From the NCBI RefSeq assembly GCF_002234675.1, contig NC_019866.2, positions 19,389,311 through 19,453,310 of the forward strand: a stretch of 64,000 bases of DNA, in the 5' to 3' direction. Shown here piece by piece: positions 35,901 through 64,000 of this stretch. Position 1 is the first letter of the stretch; every line of letters starts with the position of its first letter. A program made the position numbers and the translations under genes. A model generated the notes under the pieces. It was not told where the DNA came from. It saw only the letters and a program-made list of their open reading frames with translations, and did not search any database. This DNA comes from Oryzias latipes (Eukaryota; Chordata; Actinopteri; Beloniformes; Adrianichthyidae).

Positions 35901-38900
35901 GGGGTGGCCACAAGCTCCCTGCTCTGCTTAAACAGAGAGCTCTTGGCAATTGGAGGGGGGGGCGGGGTTGCTCCGCACCAACGGTCTCACCCACAACTCA
36001 GATGTACATTTCTGATGAACTACTGCTGCTCTGCAGAAACTATCCTTGAAAACGACAGGTTGTCTTATTTTGCCTAAAAACAGTGCTGTCATCATTCAAA
36101 GACCACCGGAAACGATTTTACAACAGATCAAAAGAGGATTGGAGAGGAACTGGATGTCAACACTGGATGACAAACTAATGTGTTTGAAATTGGTTCTCAC
36201 TGACTCTGATGATCTTCAGCTGCACTCTGAAACCCCTTGATTGTTTAATTCCAGGAGCTGAGTGTTCGGTATAACCCTACAGTGGATTTGAACCCACAAC
36301 CTCCAAGATTCTCTTACTACCCAGTACTCAGTGCACTTTATAACGCCTTCATCCTTTTGTCGGGATGTCCGAATCTACAACTCCAAAATCAAGTGTTGGA
36401 GAAATTTCCCAGAAGTCTTTGTGAAAAACTAGTGTGCATCCACGCTCACTAGTTTGGCAAATATACTGAACCCGCCGAGTCACCAGCGGGGGGCGGAGTC
36501 ACCTGTCAAAATTCCCCTGGTGACAACTCTGATGAAGACGGAGCGTCTCTGTCAAATAAATCGCGTGTCTGATAACTAAAGAACTAAGAAGTGATTAGTA
36601 CTATAGACACTATAAACATTTCACATTCATTTAAAAATGTTTTGGTTTTTCTAAACTTCCATAAGTGACTGAAACACTACAACGTCTGCAGACAGCGACA
36701 GCTTTAGTGTGTTCAAAGCTGAAAGAGTCTCACCATCAGGGCCGGCAGCCCTTCAGTTACAGCTTCTGCGATGGCTTTAGCGCCTGCCGGTCGGACCAGA
36801 CAGTCTCCAAAGTTGATCACCTGGATGCTATGGAGATGTTTCAAGGCCTACAAAAACAGAACAAGATTATTGCAGTGTGTTAGATTGTGCATTATTTGGA
36901 CAACATTAATCAAAAATTAATGAACAGTAAAAAAAAAAACTTTTTTTATTACTTAGTCCCATATTCCAAGGATAAAAATTATTATAATCCGATCTTTTTA
37001 AGATCAAAACCGAACTATCTACGTTTATTTAGGTACTGGTGGCAACAAACGTTCACCTTCAACCCCGGATAATTAAAAAATACTAAACAATCTGTACCTG
37101 AGCCATGGCGAGAGCTCCTTTCTCTGTAAAGGTGTTGTCATTGAGGTTGAGGATTCGAAGTTGTGGGTTCTGCTGCATGGCTGAGGCCAGAGCTGTCACA
37201 CCCGGGTGATTGATGCCATTCTGGGGCATGTGGACTTCCTCCAACGTGCCAATCAACTGAGAACACAAAACATCCAAACATGAACTTTTAAATAACATTG
37301 GTAATAAAACTCCCAAAAGTTTCAGAACTATATAATAATAATAACTATATTTCACCTGTACTACAAGGGGAAAATGTTAAAACAATAAAGCAAATACTCA
37401 GTACTTTGGTGCTTTTTTAAGTTGCTTCATTTAGCAGGGTTAAGTTTTACTGCCAAAATTCTTAATTGATTCCACTTTGACCAACAATTTTACAATTCAA
37501 TTTCCGGTTCAACATGAGTTTTTGTGGTCATTTTTTCATTCTAAAATAACTGTAGTTTGATTCTAAAAACTGCAAGTAACAAGCTATTTAAACTTAAAAA
37601 AAAGGCTGAACTGTCAAAGTCTGAAATTTAAGTTAGAAAATTATAATTAAAAAATGGGATTTTTTGTGTTCTGGTAGGTTTGGCAGCAGTTTGGATGTAA
37701 ACAGTATAAGTGCTTGTTTGAATCTCACAGGTAAACTAAAACATACCTGGAAGGCTTGGGCGAGGGCGGCGGCTCCATCGTTCTCCAGGCGATTTCTTCC
37801 CGCAACAAACACCTTCAGGCTGAGGGGGGTCTTCTCTGCACTGGATTTTTGATGACAATGCATCAACGAAGCTGCCAAAATCTACGGAAACCATTGAGAG
37901 GATATGAACATGTTTGTTTTATGTGTCTGTTTTTCCTGCTGTCACTTCATCCCTATGAGGTAAAGAATTGATTTCTTCTTGTCTACCTTGCCACCTCCAA
38001 TGCCCATGCCGCAGTTGTTGAGGCGCAACTCCTGTAATGTGTAACAGGAGGTGCTCTTAAGCAACTTTTCAATTCCTTTTACACCATCCGGTCCAAATGC
38101 GTTATCGCTGAGGTCTAGAACGGTCAGCCTGGCTCCAGCCAGCATCAGAGCATCGCCCAGAGAATTCTATAACACACAGAGAGGCATCAAAACTTCTATG
38201 TAAGGAAAACAGTCACGATTTGATCATGAGCGATGTGAAAAAAGCTGTTTACCAAAGCAGGAGGAATCTCAGAACGCACACGACCAGTAAACATGTCACT
38301 CCAATAACAGCACTGCAAGTTAAAAACAAAACATGTTAAAAAATAAGACAGAATATTTGCAAAAATGACAGAAAATGTGCAACCAGGTTATATCCTCTGT
38401 TTACTCTACATCCTGACAGGTCCATTTGGGTCACATAGCCACATGAGTGGAGTCAAATGGCGCACTTAGACAACCAGAATTGTAAAGTAATATATAAGCT
38501 GCAGTGATTGTCCTTCAGTTGGATGCGAAGGGAAAGCTGAGTGACAGACTGGGTCTGCTGTTGAACTGAGGGCCAAGAGCAGCTGAGAAAATAGACCGGT
38601 GATCAGGTTTGGGCTGAATCGAAGGTAAGCCTTTGAAAAAGTTGAACTAGGAGATTGTAAATCTCCTATTTGGCTCAAAGGAAACACATATTTTATCATG
38701 ATGGAGAATGTACTCGTTTTTTATCTTAAATGGAACCATCGACAGTAAATAAGAACTGGACTGAGCAACCCCTCCCACCTGGCGTTCCAAATAGAAAGTA
38801 TCTGCTGGTCCCAAAAAAGCCAAAATCTCATAGACTTCTATAGAGAAATAAACAGCTATTACTCAGTCATTATGTACATCGGAATAACCATTCTTGCTCT

Positions 38901-40308
38901 GATACCTTTTTCTAACATCCTATTTTTTTTGTCATTATATTTTTGTTGTAGGGCACGTTATTTAAGTTATTAACTGACCGATCAGATGCCTCAATAAAAG
39001 TCGGTGGCCTTGCATCAAATGTTCGAAGTGCTTGATTGACACTTCAGCAAGCATACTTTCAGTGGAAGGGGCGTGGCTTTCTAACATGGTAACGACTGAC
39101 TGGAGAGAGCGGTGCCATAGAAATGTGAATGGACCAATCCCGGCTTACTGGAGATGTCTGGTTCCAACATGGCGAAGGATATATCGCGGAAAAATCGCGA
39201 CTGAATTTACTTAATTTGGCTGGAACTGGCAGCCAGTCATATTCTATGTGTGACGTCACACACCAGAGATCAGTCCAGTTATATTATACAGTCAGTGGCT
39301 GGAACTTTTTTGTTTGATTTAAACAGGTTCATAATGAAATTTGAATTCAACTAGTAAACATTGTAGCAGTTTATCGTTTCTTGTGTGATTAAATTCTAAT
39401 GTTATCACTCACAGAGTATGGGACGATCATCACTGAAAGTCTCTTAGAATGAACAACCAGCTCCAGTTTGATCTCATCATTATTACTAGCTTCTCCCTTT
39501 CAGCCTCCTGTAGCAAATTCAGCTGCTTCATTATTGAGAACAGAATATAATATAAAACACAAACACTCATCCAGTCACATCTCTTTCTGCATGACTGCAG
39601 TATTCCGTCTTTAGGATCTGGAATTGATGTTCAGAGGAAGACCGGTGCAGCAGGTCTTACAGTGCTTTTAACCCAAAATGTCATAGTGGAAAATGTGACC
39701 CAAAAAAATGATCCTCCATGAACCACATTTACTCAATTGGATTTCAAAGGAACACCTTTGAATATATCTGTGCCAAAAGGATCTGATTATCTTGTACCAT
39801 CAAGTAGTCAGCTGACCCACACTGTTTATGTGGATGCAAGTTCATTTACTTATTTAAATTGAATTGACAATGCCTTTTACACCATAGCTTATCTATTAGT
39901 TTAGTTTATCTATAACTAAACTTAAAGATGCTACCCTAAACCATAGAAAAACAAAAGCAAAAAATGACCTTCAGTTCATTCTTGGTCTCGAGAGCTTTGG
40001 CGATGGCTTGTGCAGCTTCAACGCCAACAGTGTTTCCCTCCAGCCTCAGAGCTTCTAAACCCTCAAAGTCCTGGATGTTCTTCACAATCTCCTCCACTGC
40101 AAAAGAAACAAACGGACGAGACCAGAAGAAACTCATGTGTTTTGCTGATAGAAACTGTGGATTTCTCCTTATTAAAAGATAAATTAACTTAATTACCTGA
40201 CTTGGCATCATCCAGTTTCCTTCCCTGACCTTTGTAACTCAGCTCTCCATCCACGACCCCAGTCTTGGCCAATGAAGCGGCCAACTCTGCAACCACATCT
40301 GTCGCCAT
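29904..40308 (-). CDS. RANGAP1: Ran GTPase-activating protein 1
   Basis: It activates GTP hydrolysis by Ran in the cytoplasm and at the nuclear pore, maintaining the RanGTP gradient for nuclear transport. Fifteen coding exons: 40308-40197, 40096-39969, 38312-38253, 38166-37987, 37881-37747, 37256-37098, 36847-36734, 35369-35270, 35168-35084, 33031-32878, 32756-32640, 32546-32441, 30465-30377, 30280-30159, 29985-29904, in frame as 580 aa (human 587). The N-terminal half is an LRR domain ([60 protein letters not shown]). Exon 10 encodes about 45 almost pure Asp/Glu residues, as in animal RanGAP1. The C-terminal domain carries the SUMO acceptor motif LIKSEDK, which anchors the protein to RanBP2, and ends [16 protein letters not shown]. 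The acceptor splice site lies 8 bp upstream of the ATG, so the 5' UTR is split. Introns carry a hAT element and family A copies. Confidence 0.96.
31124..32075. mobile_element. Non-autonomous hAT transposon with 8-bp target duplication (RANGAP1 intron)
   Basis: A 952-bp element starting TAGGGTTGTGCCGATGG and ending CATCGCCCAACCCTG, flanked by GCTTCACA on both sides (31116-31123 and 32076-32083). Sub-terminal GATGGACGATATCATCG and GACGATGTCATCGTCC repeats are inverted. The CAGGGTTGGGCGATG end is that of a widespread vertebrate hAT group. No transposase is left. It contains C-runs at 31748 and 31986. Confidence 0.88.
32154..32176. repeat. C-run followed by CA repeat
   Basis: A homopolymer of C next to a short (CA)n tract in a RANGAP1 intron. 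Confidence 0.8.
33490..33935 (-). mobile_element. Miniature transposon family A, antisense partial copy
   Basis: It contains the antisense of the family core (ATCTGCTCCTGATTCCTAA near 33861) and the GAAATTCACCTCTGAGTTGT region. The right end with the terminal repeat is missing or diverged. It lies in the intron between RANGAP1 exons 9 and 10. Confidence 0.65.
34020..34620. repeat. Low-complexity and possible DNA-transposon remnant
   Basis: It holds adjoining C and A homopolymers (about 34122-34157), further A-runs, and repeated ATCGATAATAGTATCG / GGATCGATAAGCAGTATC motifs that resemble the ends of a common fish MITE. No target duplication or clear boundaries. Confidence 0.3.
35712..36140 (+). 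mobile_element. Miniature transposon family A, sense copy
   Basis: It holds the start of the family (AAAGACTCACTTCCATAAAA), the core TTGTGAATCAGGAGCAGATT and the distal TCTGCAGAAACTATCCTTG. A central segment is deleted compared with 11468-12066. It lies in the intron between RANGAP1 exons 7 and 8. Confidence 0.7.
38741..39293. mobile_element. DNA transposon-like element with 24-bp imperfect inverted repeats
   Basis: The left end GACAGTAAATAAGAACTGG.. and a right end complementary to GACTGTATAATATAACTGG.. match with about five differences over 24 bp, both finishing in GGACTGA. The interior includes strings I recall from a common fish repeat (TCATAGACTTCTATAGAG). It lies in RANGAP1 intron 2. 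No coding capacity. Confidence 0.55.
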
Positions 40309-41704
40309 CGGGACACCTGATGACCATACAGAGTAATAAACCTGCTGGGTTAAAACACTTCAGATTTTTCAGAGCATTGTAGCCTCAAATTTATGGGCAT
40401 CCATCCGTACTGAAAATGTTTATGTGTGGAACCCCATACAAATATACCTGGATAAAACATAGGACGTGATGGGCACCATTAATTTTGTTGTGCTCCTTGT
40501 ATGATGACAAATAAACAAGTATTCTGTTCTGCTTTGTTCTATTCTATTCTATACCTGAGAAAATTAAAGTAAACTGCACTAACTACACTTAAGGGTGTAT
40601 TTTATTATAAAGATAAATGATTATAAAGATAAATGATTTATCATTATAAAATGTTTAGCTTATGTACAAACACGATTACATACCTAAAAATCTCAGCGAG
40701 TCTACCTAGTTCCCTCTAAAAATTTACTTTGAAAACTTAAAAAAAATTAAGTTAGACATAACAAAAATTAATCAAAACATCAGGAAAGAGAAGTACTAAT
40801 TTCGTGTACGGTTTCCCCATTGAAAACCGCATACGGTTAGCCGACTGTTGCTAGCTCGATGCTAACACACCGGCGCGTGCCGCCGACATGCGTGTTGTCA
40901 ACCGTTAACTCAGGGCCAATTTCCAAAAAAACTATTTTACCAATTTAAGATCAGACCTTTCCCCTGTATCTATCATTACAAAAATACAAAATGAAACTTA
41001 CAGGTAGTTAACCATTCTGACTGTGTAAAGTTAACGTGGTTGTACAGATCGGCCTATTTTTTTGAATAATGAATTCGTGCCCATTATTGGCCATTGTTAT
41101 TAGTCCGATAATCGATGTGTTCTCGTCAACACTTTCAATCTTTGAATGGTTCAACGTTTAGATGAGTCCAGTTTTTCACTACAAAGCAACAAGATCATTA
41201 CCACAACAATGCTGTGATGATTGAATCCAATCCAGGAACAGCCAGGCTTCCACTTGCACTGCTGTTCTAAACAGAATACAGGAAACTACTCCTAACGACT
41301 ACAGAGCAAGGGTACACGGGACTTGTAGTTGGACCTGACTACTACGGTGCGTTCAATGACTCTAAGTACAACAAAAACTTCAGCTTAAACGGTAAAATAG
41401 GTTATGATACAAAATTATGTAAAAACTACCCACATCACAAGTGCATTGCTCTGTATTGCAAATTATGCAATGTAGAAACGTTGGTAATAAGTTTAACATT
41501 TCGATCTTCTAACATAAACATAACTAATCCCATAGTTCCATTCTTAAATAACTAAATAAAATAGCGAGTGAGCTGGTTACTGTCTTCCGCCCATTCAAAT
41601 TGTATGTATGTGTGTCTTACATATTTCTTTAAAGTAGAACTAATAAGATGACATATTTCTGAGAACGTGGCGCGCTTGTTTTGTTTGTTGTTTCGAGATT
41701 TCTG

Positions 41705-41717
41705 CCAGCAGAGGGCG
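41705..41717 (+). promoter_or_regulatory. CTCF core motif
   Basis: CCAGCAGAGGGCG fits the CTCF core consensus (CCASYAGRKGGCR). It lies 31 bp before a CRE in the divergent promoter. Confidence 0.6.
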
Positions 41718-41747
41718 TCCCCTTCCGCTGTGACTCCTGCATGACCG

Positions 41748-41755
41748 TGACGTCA
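41748..41755. promoter_or_regulatory. Perfect CRE (TGACGTCA)
   Basis: The full palindromic cAMP response element TGACGTCA, the binding site of CREB/ATF factors, in the likely ZC3H7B promoter. Confidence 0.65.
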
Positions 41756-41765
41756 CCCCGCTTAA

Positions 41766-41773
41766 TCACGTGA
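41766..41773. promoter_or_regulatory. E-box (TCACGTGA)
   Basis: A palindromic TCACGTGA, the preferred site of USF and MiT/TFE bHLH-zip factors, 10 bp after the CRE. Confidence 0.6.
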
Positions 41774-41799
41774 CGATTAGATTTCTGCAGAGAGATCTG

Positions 41800-41992
41800 C
41801 AGCTGGAAATCGAAACTTTATTTGGGCGATACACAGAAACACAACCAGGCGCCAAACCTCCGCGTGTTTTCTCAGTTTTTCTTAAATATATCTTTGCCTC
41901 AGCTCAGCAGAGTGTTCGCCTTTTTTTAAGACCTCCATACCAATTGTTTTTAAACTTTGGATCGGTTCAATGAACTTCCTCTCTTCCATCAG
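41800..41992 (+). other. ZC3H7B: Inferred ZC3H7B non-coding first exon
   Basis: The coding exon starts after an acceptor at 42156, so an upstream exon must exist. CCATCAG followed by GTATTTG at 41992/41993 is a reasonable donor. The transcription start is not visible and the 5' limit is a guess. Confidence 0.4.
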
Positions 41993-42164
41993 GTATTTGT
42001 TTTTACTGAAATTGACGCAGTTGTGACTTGATATAGCTAACATGCTAGCCAAACTTGTTATCAAATTTTGTCAGTAACAATTGTTAAAGTTTTTCATTCA
42101 CATTGAGGAAATGGGGTTGATCTTTCTACTGTTGACGATTTCCTCCCCCCCTCCAGCGAGGAAC

Positions 42165-60722
<18,558 letters not shown>

Positions 60723-61030
60723 GAAAATAGCCGCTTCCAAGTTATTAAATGTTTTCATGACATTTTACGCAAAATGTTCATTTTGAACCGGGGAGATTTT
60801 ACAGCAAACTGAAACTTTAATGACTAAACTTCAGTGTTCTTCCCTGCTTGGAAAACCATGCACCGTTTATTTTGATTTTGTACGTATTTGAATTAGTCTT
60901 GTATGTGTGTTTGGCTTTTGCCTGTTCAACTCTGTTTCTATAGACTTCAGGGCGGAAAATCCCTGCAGGTTATTTGGCTAATTCCACATATCAGGGAGAT
61001 GAGCAGAAAGGTGCACAGCTCTTTTTGTCT

Positions 61031-61036
61031 AATAAA
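61031..61036 (+). promoter_or_regulatory. Poly(A) signal of ZC3H7B
   Basis: AATAAA about 310 bp after the ZC3H7B stop codon. Confidence 0.6.
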
Positions 61037-61229
61037 ATAGTTTTTGCAAATTATTTGAAGTCCAGTTTGTATTTATGGCTCAAAGTTCCATATTTTGCAT
61101 TTTTAATGAAAACTTTTTTATTAGAATACTAATTACCTTGACTTAATGAACAGTTTTTGAGGAAAATTCTGAGGGGTCAACTTAAGTTTTGGAAATAAAA
61201 ATGCATTATACATTTTCTACATTATTTCT

Positions 61230-62265
61230 AAAAGAGCTCAGAGATTGCAAAGTCATGGTTGGAAAGAGTGTAGCCAGACAGCATAGGCTGGTGTTCTGAG
61301 TAAGAGTCTGATGATGAGGAAGATCTAGAGGACTACTGTGCTACTGTGACAAGGAAATTTCCCATTCGTGGGATTAATAAATAAATACATCTAAATCTAA
61401 GGACAAGGACAGAGCAGGTGACCAAATGGTGGAAGATGAAAATGGAATAACACTGTGTGGCTTTTAAAACAGGCTTTGGAAGATCAGATGACCAGCCAGC
61501 TACAGCTAAAAGTGATCATGGAGACGGGAAGGAAGATACTTGTTTTGTTGCCTGGATCGAGGAAAAAAGATCAGGAGACTTGGTGATGGAAAAGGTCAAC
61601 TAAGAAAAAAATAGGATGTTGAGTGGACAGCATCCTTGGCAAAACCCTTCACGCCACTGCCTAACTATGTAGCCACGAGGGGGTCCCCTCCACCAAACCA
61701 CCAGTGCAAATCTGTGGCATTTGGATATGCTGAATGGTGAACAACACAAGGTGGAGGTGCCAAAGTCCCGAAAAAGGAAGTATAAGGATTTGTATGATAG
61801 TTTGGACACAAAGACAGGAGAGGTTGACAAGGAAGGGAAATAGATGGAAGGATGGGCAGCAGGACATGGTGACTGAGGACAGGGATGGAAATGTGTTGAC
61901 ATGTTCCACAAGCTTAATGAAAAGATGGAAGAACTTGGAAAAGCTGATGAAAAAGGAAAATGTCAGAATGCACAGAGTAGAAAAGGTGGATGTTGTGGAA
62001 TAAGAAGTAGCAAAGAACAGTAGGATAAAGTGAGGACGGCACTGAAGTGGATGAAGCATGAAGAGGCAGAGAGGCAGGTACTTGTTAAAAAAACCTCTGG
62101 GTTATGGAAGCGTATGGAGGCGTGGCAGAAGAGTTTTTGACTGAACAGTCGAAGATCTTACACAGTGAAGAGATTCCTGAAGAAAAAAGGAAATGTGTTC
62201 CTTGGCCTATTTTGGAGCAAAAAGGAGATGAGCAGAGTCATGGAAAATACAGAAAAAGAAACCTG
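61230..62265 (+). repeat. Decayed LINE coding segment (RTE-type)
   Basis: Broken frames keep recognisable pieces of a fish RTE-like element: a stretch upstream of the reverse transcriptase, then TEDRDGNVLT (compare KDRDGNVLTSEE) and RWKNLEKLMKKENVR. Frameshifts and stops are frequent. It lies downstream of ZC3H7B. Confidence 0.6.
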
Positions 62266-62439
62266 ATGACTCATCAGTGATGAGTCCCACATTTCAGTTT
62301 TATGTCTTTAAGTTCTGTTTGGTCTTTTGTTTCACTAAATACTAGGGAATTTAGGGATTCTGTTCAAAGAAAATAACTAGTTTTGGTTTTGCAAAAGCCA
62401 ATAATTTCTTCAAGAAACTCACTCTGAGAACGATGAAAG
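62266..62439. other. Unassigned intergenic sequence
   Basis: No gene or clear repeat seen between two LINE remnants. Confidence 0.35.
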
Positions 62440-63980
62440 CTTTTGGGCTACTCAGTGGGGAGACAAAATCTACTTTTCTCATGGCACCAACTGATCAGCA
62501 GGGGTCGCTATATTACTAAATATTATTTTCTGACAAGCTTCTGCTTCTGGTCACTGGTTACTCTGTGTTTTTATCAAAGGTGATAAGTTTGTCATCTCTG
62601 CAGCACAAAACAAAGATGAACGCAATGGAAGATGAACACATTGGCAGATTTCATTCAGTGTTTCAAAAACCATCATTATAATCCAGTTATTCTTAATTTG
62701 TGTAGAGATTTAAATGTTTCTGATGTCTGGTGCCGTGATAATCCTGATGTTCAATAATTAACTTAGTAAAACCCAGATGGATCTGCTAAATCTAGATTGG
62801 ATTTTTGGTTGACATATGAAAATCAACAGAATTTTACACCAATAGCTAATATTTTAGCTGCACTATAAACAGATCATTGTATGATTAAGGTCATTATTTA
62901 ACCTCACACGAATCCCAAAAACAAAGGTTACTGGAAATTCAACTCTAGTGTATTAGAGGATGACGTTTATTCCCAGGCGATTATTAATGAAATCCAAGGA
63001 TAACTAACAACAGACAGTCCACTCAGAGGGATAAATGGGAGTTTCTTCAATTCCGATTTCAATAACTCACAGTAAAAGATTGAGCGGAGATACTAAATAA
63101 AAAGAAATGTAAATTATCAGAGAAATTAATTCTATTTGCTGTAAATCTCAATTAAATGAATATGAGAAACAGAGACTTATGCAAACCTCTTAAGATAACA
63201 TGTACATCTCTAAAGCCAAACGTACATTTATTAGATTTAGAGCTAAATGGGTTGGAGAGCGAGAAAAAAAACTCTGCTGACTTTTGTAGACTGGAAAAAA
63301 GGCGACAAGAGAAGAAGTCTATTAACATGACTAATTAATGGAGGTAAAGTAGAAATACGGAAGAATTTAAGAGAGAAATTTACCAGTTTTACAGCAAGTT
63401 TTACTCTTCTTATTATTCATCTCAGGACGCTGATAGCTTTTTTAATTATATCAAGGAGTTGGCTCCCAAAGGGAGCTGAGTTTTTCTTACTAAACTTGAA
63501 TGTTTATCAAGATTTATTCATCCAGCATATTCACTGTTAATTCCTAAATCTGCAAGGAAAGCAATAAACCAGGCCAATTTCAACTTCATCTGGAAAAACG
63601 AGGTTCATTACTTAAAAAAGGAACAGTAATTCATGATACCAGTGAAGGTGAACTTAAAACCATGGACTTTGAAAGTTTAGTGCAGATGGTGTGATAAAAC
63701 GAATAGGCTTGGGTCTTTTCATATACCTCCAAAAATGTTCTTTCATTTAGCGGGTATTGAATTCATGCTAAAATTGATTTGGATTATAGAAAACTTCTAA
63801 CTAAATGTTTTACTAATCATCAGCAGATGTGTCTGTGCTGGAAACTCATATTCAAACATAACTTTAGTCCACACAACACTCACATATGGACTGTCTGTAT
63901 ATTTTATGTAAGAACAAATCAATGCTTTACATGCATTGGATTGGTACGGCTATTTGGTCATTATTACACATAAATGATAA
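62440..63980 (+). repeat. Decayed L1-like LINE with internal deletion
   Basis: Plus-strand pieces follow the order of L1 ORF2: an endonuclease end (SRLDFWLTYENQQNFTPIAN, TDHCMIKVII, NPKNKGYWKFNSSVLEDD), then a linker (EKKNSADFCRLEKRRQEKKS), and then, after about 63520, a C-terminal segment (ARKAINQANFNFIWKNE). The reverse transcriptase core between them is missing, so the copy has a large internal deletion. It may continue past the window. Confidence 0.65.
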
Positions 63981-64000
63981 TGGCAACATCATCTCATGTG

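Larger units (their letters stand above)
40317..42156. promoter_or_regulatory. Divergent region between RANGAP1 and ZC3H7B
   Basis: It separates two head-to-head genes and includes both promoters and non-coding first exons. The right part (41,680-41,800) is rich in CpG and holds CTCF, CRE and E-box motifs listed separately. No further gene seen. Confidence 0.65.

Noticed and set aside
36270-36345. tRNA-like stretch with TTTGAACCCACAACC, resembling an antisense B-box
   Set aside because: No acceptor stem or anticodon arm could be paired, so it is at most a fragment of an old SINE.

Overview
The window is vertebrate nuclear DNA from a ray-finned (teleost) fish. Evidence: genes split into many short exons with GT..AG introns, vertebrate-specific gene order, and a repeat load typical of teleosts (Tc1-like, hAT and Harbinger-like DNA transposons, L1-type and RTE/Rex-type LINE pieces, a tRNA-derived SINE, long AT microsatellites). 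I cannot name the species.

Six protein-coding genes and one tRNA gene are supported. From left to right: XPNPEP3 (minus, mitochondrial Xaa-Pro aminopeptidase, runs off the left edge), ST13 (plus, Hsc70-interacting protein), RBX1 (minus, RING subunit of cullin ligases), tRNA-Gln(CUG) (minus), CHADL (minus, chondroadherin-like secreted LRR protein), RANGAP1 (minus, Ran GTPase activator) and ZC3H7B (plus, TPR and CCCH zinc-finger RNA-binding protein). Exon boundaries were traced by hand. ST13 (358 aa), RBX1 (108 aa), CHADL (770 aa) and RANGAP1 (580 aa) close perfectly in frame from start to stop. ZC3H7B closes only if one GC-AG intron is accepted (about 1022 aa). The same genes are neighbours on human 22q13, so this is a conserved synteny block. 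XPNPEP3/ST13 and RANGAP1/ZC3H7B are head-to-head pairs with shared upstream regions; ST13 and RBX1 are tail-to-tail. The genes do not form one pathway.

Region by region: 1-6000 is packed with nested and broken transposons; 6.0-13.6 kb XPNPEP3; 13.6-14.9 kb divergent promoter; 14.9-19.6 kb ST13; 20.3-22.2 kb RBX1; 22.4 kb tRNA; 23.5-29 kb CHADL; 29.5-40.3 kb RANGAP1; 40.3-42.1 kb divergent promoter with CTCF, CRE and E-box motifs; 42.1-61 kb ZC3H7B; 61-64 kb decayed LINE pieces.

I found no wholly new biological system. The items best worth a second look are an 81-nt stop-free in-frame intron in ZC3H7B, a likely GC-AG intron in the same gene, an 18-bp perfect hairpin just upstream of RBX1 with a five-codon uORF starting in its loop, a seven-copy miniature transposon family one of whose copies is split by a Harbinger-like element carrying a Myb/SANT remnant, and several transposons with exact target-site duplications.
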